This document shows positions 23,560-34,793 of a stretch of DNA of 64,000 nt, in pieces (position 1 is the stretch's first letter; every line of letters begins with the position of its first letter). Source of the DNA: Closterium sp. Naga37s-1 (Eukaryota > Streptophyta > Zygnematophyceae > Desmidiales > Closteriaceae). The stretch is taken from the NCBI GenBank assembly GCA_947471745.1, contig CANJKZ010000952.1, positions 1,470,001 through 1,534,000 on the forward strand, given 5' to 3'. The notes below the pieces were generated by a model. That model was not told the DNA's origin, searched no databases, and worked only from the letters and a program-made list of their open reading frames with translations. Position numbers and translations under genes: made by a program.

Positions 23560-24844
23560 CCCTAGCACACACACTCGCACACATTCTCGCTCTCACCCTT
23601 GCACGCATACCCACTCATCCTCGTGCTCTCTCACGCTCTCTCTCATACGCTCTCTCACACACTTTTTCACGCACTATGTCACGCGCACTCACTCGCACTC
23701 TCTCTCTCGCTCTCACGTGCACTCTCACTTGCACTCTCATGTGCACTCTCATGCGCACTCTCACGCGCACTCTCATGCGCACTCTCACGCGCACTCTCCC
23801 GCATCTCTCACACACTCTCTCATGCGCACGTTTACGCGCTCTCTTACGTTCTCTCTCACGCGCAATCTCACGCGCTCTCTCATGCGCACTCTCACGCGCA
23901 CTCTCACGCGCTCTCTCACGCGCACTCTCACGCGCTCTTTCACGCGCTCTCTCACGCACTCTCTCACGCACTCTCTCACGCGCTCTCACGCGCTCTCTCA
24001 CGAGCACTCTTACGCGCACCCTCACGTGCACCCTCACACACTCTCTAACGCGTACTCTCACGGGTCTCCCATGCGCACTCTCACGTGCTCCCTTACGCGC
24101 TCTCTCACGCGCTCTCTCCCGCGCTCTCTAACGCGCTCTCTCACGTGCTCTCTCACGCACTCTCTCACACGCCCACTAACGCACACTCTCACGCGGCTCC
24201 CATGCGCACTCTCACGCGCATTCTCACGCTCTCTCAAACGCTCTCTCCCGCGCTCTCTCACACGCTCTCTCACGCGCACTCTCACGCGTACTCTCACACG
24301 CACTCTCACCCTCTCACGCGCACTCTCACGCGCACTCTTACCCTCTCACGCACACTCTCACGCGCACTCTCACGCGCTTTCTCACGCGCCCACTCACGTG
24401 CTCTCTCACGCGCTCTCACGCGTTCTCTAACACGGACTCTCATGCGGCTCCCATGCGCACTCTCACGCACACTCTCACGCTCTCTCAAGTGCTCTCTCCC
24501 GCGCTCTCTCCTGCGCTCTCTCACGCGCTCTCTTACGCGCTCTCATGCGCACTCTCATGTGCTCTCTCACGCGCTCTCGCACGCGCACGCGTGCTCTCAT
24601 GCTCTCTCTCACGCGCTCTCACGCGCTCCCTCACGCGCACTCTCACGCGCACTCTCACGCGCACTCTCACACGCACTCTTACCCTCTCACGCGCACTCTC
24701 ACGTGCACTCTTACCCTCTCACGCGCTCTCTCACGCGCACTGTCACGCGCACTCTCACGCACTCTCACGCGCTCTGGTGCGCGCTCTCACGCGCTCTCTA
24801 ACGCGCACTCTCACGCGCACTCTCACGCCCACTCACGCGCCCTC
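23560..24844. repeat. CTCTCACGCG-type minisatellite, left block
   Basis: About 1.3 kb of variant units built from CTCTCACGCG and CACTCTCACGCG, becoming irregular toward 23560 (CACACTCGCACACATTC). Because stop codons are rare in the repeat, both strands show long Ser/Leu/Arg/His or Arg/Glu/Val open frames; these are artefacts of the repeat. The array continues at 26467 after element N. Confidence 0.85.
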
Positions 24845-24849
24845 ACGCG

Positions 24850-25026
24850 TGTCAGAATAGTAAGCAGAGTGAGGAGCCATAGCTAGGGTTTACCTAGCTA
24901 GGCAAGAGAGAATCGAGCAAAGGAGGGTTTGACTAGCAACAGTTGGGATACAAATAGGAAACCCTAAGGGGCCGTACTCACTACAGAGTACCCCACTGTA
25001 GGCTAGACAAGCATTATAATCTGACA
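24850..25026 (-). repeat. 3' LTR of element N
   Basis: 177 bp, TGTCAGAATAGTAAGC...CATTATAATCTGACA in plus-strand view. It contains GTACCCCACTGTAGGCTAG, whose reverse complement (TAGCCTACAGTGGGGTAC) matches the LTR core of the short-LTR Copia elements. Confidence 0.9.
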
Positions 25027-26284
25027 CACCCCTATAGTCAAAGTGGGATATAATCAGCACAGCAAGCAGGCATAGAGCAGGTTCACAAGTGCAAGCAAAA
25101 CTAGAGGCATTCACAAAGGGCAAGTGAGGAGGAGGAGGCGGGACTGTAAGAGGAGAGAAGATAGGAGGCGACGGCTGAAGCTGCAGACACACGGGCAACA
25201 GGAGCGGCTGGCACAGTGGCTACCGGGACAGCGCCCCGGACTACTGGAGTAACTGGCTCGGCGGCTACGAAGAGCGGCAGGAGCAACGGACCCACGGGCG
25301 ACACGCGCAGCAGGCTCTCTGGGCTACCAGGACAGCGCCCCGGACTACAGGTGCTGCGGACGACAAGACGGCAGCCTCCGCTCAACCTCCCCCAACTGTC
25401 CCACCCCCCTTTCACACACCCCCTGCTGAAACCCTAGCTCCACTCCCACGGCACCCCCCTTAAACCCTAAACCCTCGGCTCCCACACACCCACCCCCCTC
25501 AGCGGCAGCTGCAGCAGTGGGAGACGGAGGAGGAGGAGCTGCAGGTTACGCACACCGGTCACCCCCATGCCCGCCAACCCCAAACCCTAACGCAGGCAGG
25601 AGCGCGGGAAGCAGCAGGGGCGGTTCACGGAGGGAAAGGGAGGCGGCGGGGGGGTCTCCTGGGCGCCACGAAGGAGCAGGGCGCGGGCCCCCCGAGGGCG
25701 CCACGGCGGGTGACGGGAGGGGGGCCGCGCACGGGCCCCCGAGGGCGGCTCGACGAGCGACGGGAGGGGCCGCGCGCGGGCCCCCAAGGCGCCGCGACGA
25801 GGCGACGGGAGGGGGCGGCGCGCGGGCCCCCAAGGCGCCGCGACGAGGCGACGGGAGGGGGCGACGCGCGGGCCCCCAAGGTGCCGCAACGAGGCGACAG
25901 GAGGGGGGGACGCGCAGGCCCCCAAGGCGCCGCGACGAGGCGACGGGAGGGGCCGGCGCACGGGCCCCCAGGGCGCCGCGATGAGGCGACGGGAGGAGGG
26001 CGACGCGCGGGCCCCCAGGGCGCCGCGACGGGCGAAGGTGGGCAGCGCGCTGGTCCCCGGGGGCGACGCGAGGGTCGACGGGGGGGCGCGCCATGCAGAA
26101 AACCGCCGCGCGCCCCGGGGCACACAGAAAACCGCCGCGCGCCATGCTAAACAGAAAACCGCCATGCGCCCCGAGCGCGTGGCGGGAAGAAAAAAGCGTC
26201 GCGCGCCACGGGGCGCGTGACAGACAGGAAGGCAGCGGAAGCAAGTGGGGCCCACAGGCCAGGACTTAACAGTCTCTGATTCCA

Positions 26285-26461
26285 TGTCAGAATAGTAAGC
26301 AGAGTGAGGAGCCATAGCTAGGGTTTACCTAGCTAGGCAAGAGAGAATCGAGCAAAGGAGGGTTTGACTAGCAACAGTTGGGATACAAATAGGAAACCCT
26401 AAGGGGCCGTACTCACTACAGAGTACCCCACTGCAGGCTAGACAAGCATTATAATCTGACA
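26285..26461 (-). repeat. 5' LTR of element N
   Basis: 177 bp, identical to 24850-25026 except C for T in CCCCACTGCAGGC. Preceded by CTCTGATTCCA (26274-26284), the reverse complement of the primer-binding site. Confidence 0.9.
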
Positions 26462-26466
26462 ACGCG

Positions 26467-26870
26467 CTCTTTCACGCGCTATCTCACGCGCTCTCTCAGG
26501 CGCTCTCTTGTGCGCTCTCTCGCGCGCTCTCTCGCGCGCTCTCTCGCGCGCTCTCTCACGCGCTCTCACGCGCTCTCTCATGCATTCTCTCACGCGCACT
26601 CTCCTGCGCTCTCTCCCACTCACGCGCTCTCGCACGCGCTCTTGCACGCGCTCCCTCACACGCTCTCACGTGCTCTCTCACTCGCACTCTCACGCGCACA
26701 CTCACGCGCACACTCACGCGCTCCCTCACGCGCTCCCTCACGCGCTCTCTCACGCGCTCCCTCATGCGCTCCCTCACGCGCTCTCTCACGCGCCCTCTAG
26801 CGCCCTCTCTAACGGCCTTTATCACGCGCGCTCTCACACGCTCTCTCCTGCGCGTTCGCTCCCGTGCACC
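26467..26870. repeat. CTCTCACGCG-type minisatellite, right block
   Basis: Continuation of the array interrupted by N, with GCGCTCTCTCGCGCGCTC and CTCCCTCACGCG variants. Open frames here are repeat artefacts. Confidence 0.8.
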
Positions 26871-27061
26871 CGCTCTCCCTCGCGCTCCGTCTCTCCCCTT
26901 CTTCAAACGAAGAGAGCAAAAATATAGATGAGCTTTCAGGGGGGGGAGGGAGGATGAAAGGACCGGGAACGCACCAGATAACCACGGTGCCTCAGAAAAC
27001 AACTCGCGCCCGCGCACCAACCCGCGATTGCGCTCCGGGTACCAGTCGCCGGAGGAGCGGC

Positions 27062-27165
27062 GGGGAGGAGGAAGAGGCGACGGCGGGGAGGAGGAAGAGG
27101 CGACGGCGGGGAGGAGGAAGAGGCGACGGCGGGGAGGAGGGAGAGGCGACGGCGGGGAGGAGCAT
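27062..27165 (+). repeat. 24 bp tandem repeat
   Basis: Four and a bit copies of GAGGAGGAAGAGGCGACGGC plus GGGG. The third-to-last copy has one A/G change. No gene around it is supported. Confidence 0.8.
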
Positions 27166-28738
27166 CCGAAGAAACGTGGGTTGGGATTCCTACTCCGCAG
27201 TAACTTGGGGAGTTGCTCTGGGGGGAGATTTCCTAAAGTATGGGGCATGTTGCTGGTCATTATGCTTTTTGAGCGGACCGCGTGTTGTGCACTCCCCAAA
27301 GTTTCGGAACCAATCGTAAAAAACCGACTGTTTGGTTCGGAAACTCGCGTGATTGGCCGATGGCTTGGAAAATTTTGTTTGGCGATTTCGGGCATTTGTT
27401 TTCCAACTCGGTTGGAATAGATCCAATTGGCTTACGTACGCGGCGCGTCGAACAATAATTTGTATGTGATTTGAGTACACTTGACACTGTACAACTTTTA
27501 TCTCTACATTTCGATATCTGTATATAATCAATAAACTGAATTACTTATCTGGATCAATTTATAGCAGCGATCCATTATTCCACAGCTTTCTGTATCATGA
27601 CAATTCTTTATTTTGTATAACTCGTTAGCAATTGCATTGCTGCATTTTCATAACATTAACTGCTTATAATGTTTTTGAATGACTCAGCAAGGATGGTTTG
27701 AACTATAATCACGATATAATTACAAGCAGGGTCATTATCCAATTAAAAACACTATCATGAACTGAAGAATATAAAGTATTCAGGTTGCCTAGCCGAAACA
27801 TTGGCAAGACATACCATGCGCCGCTGCTCAAATTATTCAACTGCAGGGCCTGCACAATGAAACTGAACTAGCGGCAACTGTCATCGAGCTTTCATAAGCA
27901 GTCATGCAAGTAAAAGCAGGCTATCTGCAACAAAAACCAGGCGACCTGCAAGGAAAAGCAGGCGACCTGAAAGAAGAAACAAACGAGGTGCGATAAGAAA
28001 ACAAGAAACACAAGCAGAAATCATATGAACCAGCTACCACGGCATGCAACGACCACGCTGGCTGAAGCTTCGCATCGGGCGCGAAGGGGCTGATATAATA
28101 GAAAAACAAGCAAACACGATGAGCCGAAGAGAGGGGGAAAAAAGCAGCAGGAAGGATCCATGCCAACGATGTATAAGAGTTGCATCGAGCACCATGGCTC
28201 GTACATCGGGAAACAATAGGGAGGTTCAGGTCCGTCTTACGTACATGATCGGCAGCGGCGGCGAGGAGGGTGAGACGATCTGCAGTACGTGATGCTGATG
28301 GCGATGCTCGGCGATTCTGAAATGGGGCATGAGGAACGAGGCAAAGGGACGGGCGGGACTGGGCAAGTTCGCTTTAATCTAACAAGGCAAACAGTAACGA
28401 GGCGCAAAAGGTCGAAATGAATGCTATGAAAGAGTATGCCTTACCAGTTCCAAATATTTTTTCACACTGAAACGTCGTGGTGAGAGACTAGCGCAGATAC
28501 TAGCTGAGCGTCGCAGAAGGCGCGGGAGTCGCCAAACGACATCACCAAAAAGTTGAGGTCCCGTGACGGTCCCCCCATTTTGGCCTTCCCCGCAGACTCT
28601 TTCAGGGCTCCCGAAAATGTCCCACATCCGTCTACGAGACATTCGGAACAGTATACAGTGCTTCCCGAAAATGTTCCATCCTAAAATGGTTCCACGAAGT
28701 CAATCCATCTGTTAAATAACGGTCCGTCAAAGCTATCC

Positions 28739-28809
28739 AGCCCGCAGTGTCCTAGTCCATGCGAAACTCTGTAGACCGAAAGCTCACCGGTTCGAATCCC
28801 GATGTCGAA
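28739..28809 (+). pseudogene. tRNA-like sequence (Tyr-type), degenerate
   Basis: A B-box GGTTCGAATCC (28789-28799) follows a possible anticodon loop CTGTAGA (anticodon GTA) and a CCTAGTCCATGCG stretch resembling a D arm. The stems do not pair well (two mismatches in the T stem, poor anticodon stem), so this is a tRNA pseudogene or the head of an old tRNA-derived SINE rather than a working tRNA gene. Confidence 0.3.
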
Positions 28810-29567
28810 ATGTTTGGAAGGTATTTTATTTTTATTTCAATTAAGACTGCCGTTTGAGATTCTGTTAATGCATATGCTGTTTTTGTAATCTTTAACATTT
28901 TCAATACTGTTACATTCGTATGCAATGAATTATAGTCCAGTTACACACTTTTCGTCACTGGCAAATTGTCCAGTCCGCTTTTAGTGTGTACAGTACGATT
29001 TACAGGTAACTGTTTCGAGATTCTCGCCAATTTTGTAAGTCAAACGCCCCACTCCCCCCCACCCACCCCCCTAAACTATCGATCGAAGGGATGGCATAAA
29101 TAATTCGCCCCACAGATGAACGCCAACTCAGCGTCATCTGAAAGGCTCACCACTTTCGCGCCACCTGTCATGCACACCTCACTGTCACCTGCCAGCTGCC
29201 CCAAAATACGCACACATCCTCACGAAACTGTGCTACAGCGAGAACGTGCACACAACACAAGTCAACCACTTGTCATAAACTCCTGAGGTGGAGACCTCTC
29301 TCATTCTTAATCGTGTTCGATTTTTGTGCCGTGGTTCCTAGCTACTTTTGTCGTGCTTAGGTTCTTAATTTAGGTTCCTAACTAGTAGGTGCATCAGTCA
29401 TGTATCTGACACGTATCATTCTAGTGCCCACTAAGTACTCGAACAGGTTCTAATAACTTCTAGTTTTCTAATAGCTTATGGTGTTCCCACTTCCCTCTCT
29501 TGCATTTCCCCCATCGCCCCGCGCAGGTGCCGCCGTTTCCCTGTTGAGCCCACTCCGCGAGTTCAGC

Positions 29568-29677
29568 TTCGCGGAGCTGCACGCTGCGACTTCGCGGAGC
29601 TGCACGCTGCGACTTCGAGGAGCTGCACGCTGTTCGCGGAGCTGCATGCTGCTACTTCGCGGAGCTGCACGCTGCGG
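29568..29677 (+). repeat. 23 bp tandem repeat
   Basis: About five copies of TTCGCGGAGCTGCACGCTGC plus GAC, one copy shortened. No coding context is evident. Confidence 0.75.
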
Positions 29678-30582
29678 GCGATCGCGGCTCCACTTGCGAC
29701 GGAAGCAGCGCGTTCGCTGGTTTCGTCGCAAGCGACGCCTCGGTGAGGGAGTATGATGTGCCAATCAAGGTATGTCATCATTTTCGCCAAATATTTAATT
29801 CCCCTGTGCTTTTCTTGTCGCCAAACTATTCAAGGCGGACCCTAGACATATTACTAACCCGGAAACCTCGAATGCTTGTGTTTTTGGTGATGTGTGTAGT
29901 TGCAGCTAAGGGCTTAAACTCTATGACAACGATTTATACAATCAAGTATTGAAATGCCGTAACCAGCTCCACTGTTTGTACGTTCACTGTCGTGTGTTCT
30001 AACGAGATAAGCTTATTCGTCACATTCCGTGTTCCTGTGGCTAATCGTAAGTGTGATTTGCAGGATCCGCTGTTTTTGTAATGAACGTGCCACCCTGTTG
30101 AGCTGGTTAATCAAGCTGCAATTATTTACTGATGACGTATTGTCATGTTTATATTTGTTGTATGCAAATATTTGGTTGTACATGTGTATTTGATATATGA
30201 ATAAAGCCAAAATGCGTTAACGAACCGCATGTCCAGTACAACGAATCCCGAACAGCCTAGTCCCGAACCGCTCTCAAACGGGATTGGTCCGTGATGTGTC
30301 CCCAACGTATTCTGAATGTGTCCCAGAAATGTCCCTCAAGAGTCTTTGGCGCACGTGTCAAAGAGTCTTTCAGGACAAATTTGGGTCTCCCGAAACTGTA
30401 CCATAGTTGTTCCCGAAAGACTCTTTGGGGACGGGGGTCAAATCTGTCCCCAAAGTCTCCTACGGGATGGTTTTGGGACAGATTTGGGAGCTGGGATTTT
30501 TGAGATCGGATCTGAAAGGCAGGGTTATGAATCCTACTAAAGCACTTCGACTGGGCGACTGTAGAAACTTGGACTTACCGGC

Positions 30583-31054
30583 TGTTGGAGTATAAAGGGA
30601 ATTACATTCAGCATTCCCGTAGGTGCAGCAGTATCGCACCCACCACTATCGAAGCAGCGCTAGCAGCAGTGTCGGATCAGCCTATATCAAGGGCAGGAAG
30701 GTCAACAGCCGCAAGAGTCAACTGTCGCGACGGTTGACCATCTGGACCGACGTTTGACTTACCATCGAGGAATGGCAACAGGCGTAACCGTACGTGCAGG
30801 TTACATGCAGCGACTCGGTAACAAGAAAGTAGTGCAACAGTCAGAGTCACTCTAGAAATGCCTGTAAAACAGTTAGAATAAGGGAATGTACCCCTCAGGG
30901 TACATGGCTAGCTGGAACTATTTATCATGTGTGTGATCTTTGTTTAAAACAACTTGGTCATCTACATTCACTATGATCTGAGTTCCTACAACAAGACTTC
31001 CGCTACCAACTCTTCCAAGGCATTCCTATCCTATCCAAGGTCCTCACTCTAACA
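30583..31054 (+). repeat. 5' LTR of element M
   Basis: Begins TGTTGGAGTATAAAGGG and ends CTCACTCTAACA. A TATAAA is close to the left end and a TTTATCATG stretch lies mid-LTR, but I cannot assign promoter elements with certainty. Confidence 0.93.
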
Positions 31055-31161
31055 TGGTATGAGAGCTAGTTTGGATTATAGGAACTGCTAAAAGGGGCTG
31101 CAAACAAGCTTCTTTAATAACTTAATCCTACATCAAGGACAACGACATCAAGGGCAACAAC

Positions 31162-32439
31162 ATGCCAGGCGCAGATTGCGGAGAGGCTGGAGAAAATCCA
31201 GTACAACCCTCCACCAATGTCGCTTCCACTACAACGACCGTGGACACAGCGCTCCTCGAGCAGCTGATCTCCCGCATCAGCGTGCTGGAGAGCCATCAGC
31301 CAATGAGCATCGACGGCTCCAGCTACGCCCGTAGACCTCCCGATCCTCAAGGAGCTGGATCCGAACGATCCTTCACCTTTGACAACCGCGGAGCTCAAGG
31401 ATCTGCACAAGCACAACAGACGCATTACGAAACAATGGCGTCAATGCAGAGCAAATTCCTCTCAACATCGAAGCTCAAAACAACGAAGCCCTTCGATGGG
31501 CAAGACTTCTATACATGGAGCTTCGAATTCGAACTACTAGCTCAAGGCGCTCAGATCTGGATGTACTACGACGGATCGTACGCATTTCCGACCAACGGCT
31601 CACCTCAGGAGAAGGCGCAGTACTACAATGAATCACTCCTGGCCTTTACCGTCTTGATCCGGAATTTGTCGCCCGAAGAGCAGTTGAGCATTCGCCCCTT
31701 CAAGAACGAGTGGGCACCTGCGCAACAGTCATGGGAACACCTGCGCACCTGCCACATGGCAACGGATTCGGTGACACTTAGTCGCCTGCTCAACCAGCTG
31801 AACAATGTCAAGATGTTCCCCGGCGAAAAGGCTAGACCATACATCAACCGCTGCAGGAACCTGAGAGATCAGTTCAGGAAAAGCGGCGGCAACTTCCCTG
31901 ACGACATGTTCGTCACAATTATTCTCGCTGGATTGAGCCCGGAATGGCGCCAGTGCAAGTCGCTTCTTCGCACTCAAGGGACCCTCAGTGAAACTGCCCT
32001 TTGTTCCACGCTCCTTTCCGAACAGAAGGAGATCGACCTGTACAACGAAAGAGGCAATAAGAAAGAGAAGATTGCTTTCTACACGCAAGCGCCACCGGAC
32101 AAGAAGAGACTATTCTGCAAGTACTGCAAAAAGACTGGGCATATAATTCAAGACTGCTGGAAGCTGAACGGCAACAACAACAATCAGAAGGGTGCCGCTG
32201 CTCACCAGCAAGGAGGAGCTTCGGCGCACAACCAGACAGTGTCACCACCAGCCGTCGCCAGCACGTCTCAAGCTCCGGCGCGTGTCTCTGCGAACACAAA
32301 CGACAAGGGCAAAAGCAAGGTTTTGACTTTGCATGGTGCGTCGGGGACCGCCTCGCCCAAACCGACACTACCGCTTCTTCCGCAGCTGGGAAGACATGTT
32401 CGCAGATCCACCTCAGGAACGGCCCGAAGGATCGGTTGA
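31162..32439 (+). CDS. Element M Gag (open frame, 425 codons)
   Basis: Starts at ATG 31162 (MPGADCGEAG), about 107 bp after the 5' LTR. It contains the UBN2-type Copia Gag core (WMYYDGSYAF through LLNQLNNVKM, about residues 130-225) and a canonical CCHC zinc knuckle CKYCKKTGHIIQDC (about residues 313-326), which in this family binds element RNA in the particle. The last ~35 codons after SKVLTLHG probably lie past a frameshift, because protease continues in the +1 frame from about 32335. This is the best-preserved Gag of the long-LTR lineage in the window. Confidence 0.85.
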   Translation: MPGADCGEAGENPVQPSTNVASTTTTVDTALLEQLISRISVLESHQPMSIDGSSYARRPPDPQGAGSERSFTFDNRGAQGSAQAQQTHYETMASMQSKFLSTSKLKTTKPFDGQDFYTWSFEFELLAQGAQIWMYYDGSYAFPTNGSPQEKAQYYNESLLAFTVLIRNLSPEEQLSIRPFKNEWAPAQQSWEHLRTCHMATDSVTLSRLLNQLNNVKMFPGEKARPYINRCRNLRDQFRKSGGNFPDDMFVTIILAGLSPEWRQCKSLLRTQGTLSETALCSTLLSEQKEIDLYNERGNKKEKIAFYTQAPPDKKRLFCKYCKKTGHIIQDCWKLNGNNNNQKGAAAHQQGGASAHNQTVSPPAVASTSQAPARVSANTNDKGKSKVLTLHGASGTASPKPTLPLLPQLGRHVRRSTSGTARRIG

Positions 32440-33478
32440 AGACGAGGAAGAGAACGATCTGACGTACGACGAGCTGACGGTCGGACGGATGCAGTTCGAC
32501 TGGGAAGCGCCGCAGTGGATTCAAGAGTCACCACCTGCACGCATCGCATACGACGAGGAAGGATGTTACTACGACTACGAGAAAGAGCACGACATGGAAC
32601 ATCACATCACTCCGAAACTTGCCAACCTCGCCAAGGCAAAAAGGGAGGTTAACAAATGGTACCTGGACAGTTGCTGTGGACAACACATGGTGTCTTCAAG
32701 CGTCTTCATCCTCAACAGCGAAGCACTCTTCAACGAGGTGGAGATCACCGTCGCCAACAGCCACACAATTTATGCCAAGAGCCGTGGTCAAATCCAACTG
32801 GAGTCACACGACACCGGCTACTGCATCCACATCAGCGACGTCCCCGTTGTGCCCGAGCTCCAGTACAACCTTCTGTCCCTTGACCAGCTGATGAAGTGCG
32901 GAGTCGGTATGCAAGCAACCGAAAACGAACTCCACTTAATATACGACAGAATCTTCATTGGAAAGGCGACAAGCATCGAAGGAGTATTCGTGCTCGACTT
33001 TGAGTCACCCAAGACTTCTGGCGACAACCAAGACATCCTCGTCCTTGATCCACCCGGTCACCCATCACCGCCAATGTGGAGCCATCCCGAAGAAACCGAC
33101 TACCAGCAGCCCGGCCTTGACAGAACGTTCCGCACACTTGCCGTACCCGTCGCCTCGACCACGAATCCTGCGGACACTGGACCACAGGCGGTGGAAGAAG
33201 GGGAAAAAATCACATCAGAAACAGCAACTGCGACGGCGGAAAGGACAAACACGGAAGTCGGAGGATTCGCGCGAGCTATTTGGCCTCGCGTACAACACCC
33301 TACCGGCTGGAACACCACTGAAGGCTGGGACGCTGTGAACGTTCGTTGGGTGATGGAAAACACTGCGCTGGGAGAAGCCGTTGCGGCTGAAACTGGATGG
33401 GGAAACATCGCCGAAGGACCTACAGCAGAGGAAGCAGAGGCAACAGAAGAACCAGAAGTTACTGAGGAGGGCACCTGA
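32335..33478 (+). pseudogene. Element M protease region
   Basis: An open frame of about 380 codons, +1 relative to Gag. After an acidic spacer it carries the aspartic protease start WYLDSCCGQHMV (about 32656-32691), where most plant Copia elements have DSG, followed by the LLSLDQLMKCG segment that leads to the pre-integrase region. It ends TEEGT at 33476-33478, and coding potential moves to the third frame near 33470. If the two +1 shifts are decay, protease cannot be made in line with Gag; a programmed shift at the first site is conceivable but unproven. Confidence 0.75.
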
Positions 33479-34668
33479 AGCAGAGGAGGAAGAATCGCTA
33501 ACGGAGTACGGACCTCACCTCATTCCAATCACAACGGACGGCAGGGACTACCTCCGCCTCGAGACAAGGGGAGTGGCGATCGGCGACACCAACTTCGAGG
33601 AAGGAGAAGTTACACAACCCGAAGATCGTCGCCCGCGAACCTCACCCCCGCCTCCTGAAGGGCCACTTGAGCTGCCGGTGACGATTGACACCACCACCAT
33701 CGGCGACACCAGTGGAACACACCACGGCGCAACCCTCCAAGCAGCAGCATTTCGAGTAACCGTGCCCGACGAACCTGCGGACCAAACCAGGAAAGAAACA
33801 GCAGAAGGGATATTAGCACGGGAGAAGGAGCTTTACGCGCGCACTAAGGGATACCGGGCCGACGGAGACATCTGGCATCAACGCATGGGACACCCATCAA
33901 TTGAAGTGCTCAACAACTGCATCAACGCAAACGTCTTTGCGGCAGACGCGCTGTTGCTGCCAGATGGAAAGTTACTTAAGCCAAGAACCGATCTACCCAA
34001 TTGCACCGTCTGCCCGGCAGTCGCGCTACGTCACACGCCCTTCGCCGAAAAGATCCCTGTAGCCGAACGCTACAAGCCGCTGGAAAAGGTCTACAACGAT
34101 TTTCTGGTGCTCATGGCAAAAGGAGTTGGAGGGGAGCAGTACACGCTTACCTTTATCGACGCCAGTACACGCTTCGTCTGGGCCGTAAACGCCAGCAACC
34201 GCTATCTTGCCTATCAGTGCTTCGAAGTCTGGGTGAGCATGGCGGAAACCCAGAGCGATGGACAGAAGGTAAAAGCGTTTCAGACGGACGGAGCTCTGGA
34301 GTACCAGACGGACGACTTCAAAACCCTCTGCAAGCAGAAGGGAATCAAGAGGATGATTTCCCTCCCCTACGCTCACGAATAGCAGGGATTGGCAGAGCGA
34401 ACCAACAGGAGCCTCGCGACAAAAATGCGAGCTCTTATGAAGCAGTCAGCTGTGCCCACCAAAAATTGGCCTTTCGCGATGGCGCATGCAGTTCAGCTGC
34501 ACAACATGCTCTCCTCGAAAGCACTGCCCAACAACAGCTCACCTTTCAAGGAGTGGACCGGAAAACACCCTGACACGCGCATGCTGCGGGTTTTCGGGTG
34601 TATGGTACGGTACCGCCCCCACACTGCCCGGACCGGAAAATTTGAAGACCGCGCCCGCTGGGGCATTC
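33470..34668 (+). pseudogene. Element M integrase, cut by element O
   Basis: The pre-integrase motif DIWHQRMGHPS is at about 33868-33900, the zinc-binding Cys pair CTVCP near 34003-34017, and integrase follows with FIDASTRFVW and QTDGALEYQ. TAG at 34380-34382 replaces the Gln in the AHEQQG motif seen in H; the frame continues with LAERTNRS, which supplies the third catalytic acid. At GGGCATTC (ending 34668) the coding sequence is interrupted by O. It resumes in frame at 49040, using the CATTC duplication as the join. Confidence 0.85.
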
Positions 34669-34793
34669 TGAGAAACTCAACGAGAATGAATTGACTAAGG
34701 GAAAGTTGGGTACAAATGTAAACCCTAGAAAACTGTACCCCATATGTGCTACCCCACTATAGCCTACAGTAGCTATGTCATATAAATCTGACA
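34669..34793 (-). repeat. 3' LTR of element O
   Basis: 125 bp, TGAGAAACTCAACG...CATATAAATCTGACA in plus-strand view, followed by CACCCCCATAGG, the reverse complement of the purine tract. Confidence 0.92.

Larger units (their letters stand above)
24850..26461 (-). mobile_element. Element N: non-autonomous LTR element (TRIM/LARD-like), TSD ACGCG
   Basis: Two 177 bp LTRs (24850-25026 and 26285-26461) flank 1258 bp. The 5 bp target duplication ACGCG (24845-24849 and 26462-26466) is perfect and falls inside the minisatellite. Minus-strand signals are complete: a primer-binding site TGGAATCAGAGACTG next to the right LTR and a purine tract (reverse of CACCCCTATAG) next to the left LTR. There is no Gag or pol; the interior is Pro/Gly-type low complexity and GGGCCCCCAAGGCGCCGCGACGAGG repeats (25670-26090). 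The LTRs differ at one position by eye (T/C), so the insertion is recent. It must rely on proteins from another element. Confidence 0.85.
27200..30577. other. AT-richer region with no recognised gene
   Basis: Base composition drops sharply in GC compared with the retrotransposons, and the open frames are short and without recognisable domains. It contains the tRNA-like sequence at 28739, a 23 bp repeat at 29568, and two stretches (28560-28690 and 30290-30490) that share TCCCGAAA-ATGTCC and GACTCTTT motifs. It could hold non-coding RNA or host exons too short to recognise; I cannot support any. Confidence 0.4.

Noticed and set aside
23384-24886. Ser/Leu/His-rich and Arg/Glu-rich open frames of 100-350 codons
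   Set aside because: They are produced by the CTCTCACGCG-type minisatellite, which lacks stop codons in most frames.
25455-25600. Telomere-like CCCTAAA motifs (TTAAACCCTAAACCCTCGG and CCAAACCCTAAC)
   Set aside because: Only two or three units, within the low-complexity interior of N; not a telomeric tract.
25510-26320. Several overlapping Arg/Gly/Ala and Pro-rich frames inside element N
   Set aside because: They come from GC-rich repeats, on both strands, with no recognisable domain; a non-autonomous element is the simpler reading.
28739-28809. Functional tRNA-Tyr gene
   Set aside because: Anticodon and T stems do not pair properly and there is no clean acceptor stem, so only a degenerate tRNA-like call is supportable.
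30291-30595. Overlapping 60-75 codon open frames before element M
   Set aside because: Three frames overlap over the same repeat-like stretch with no start context, domain or neighbour support.
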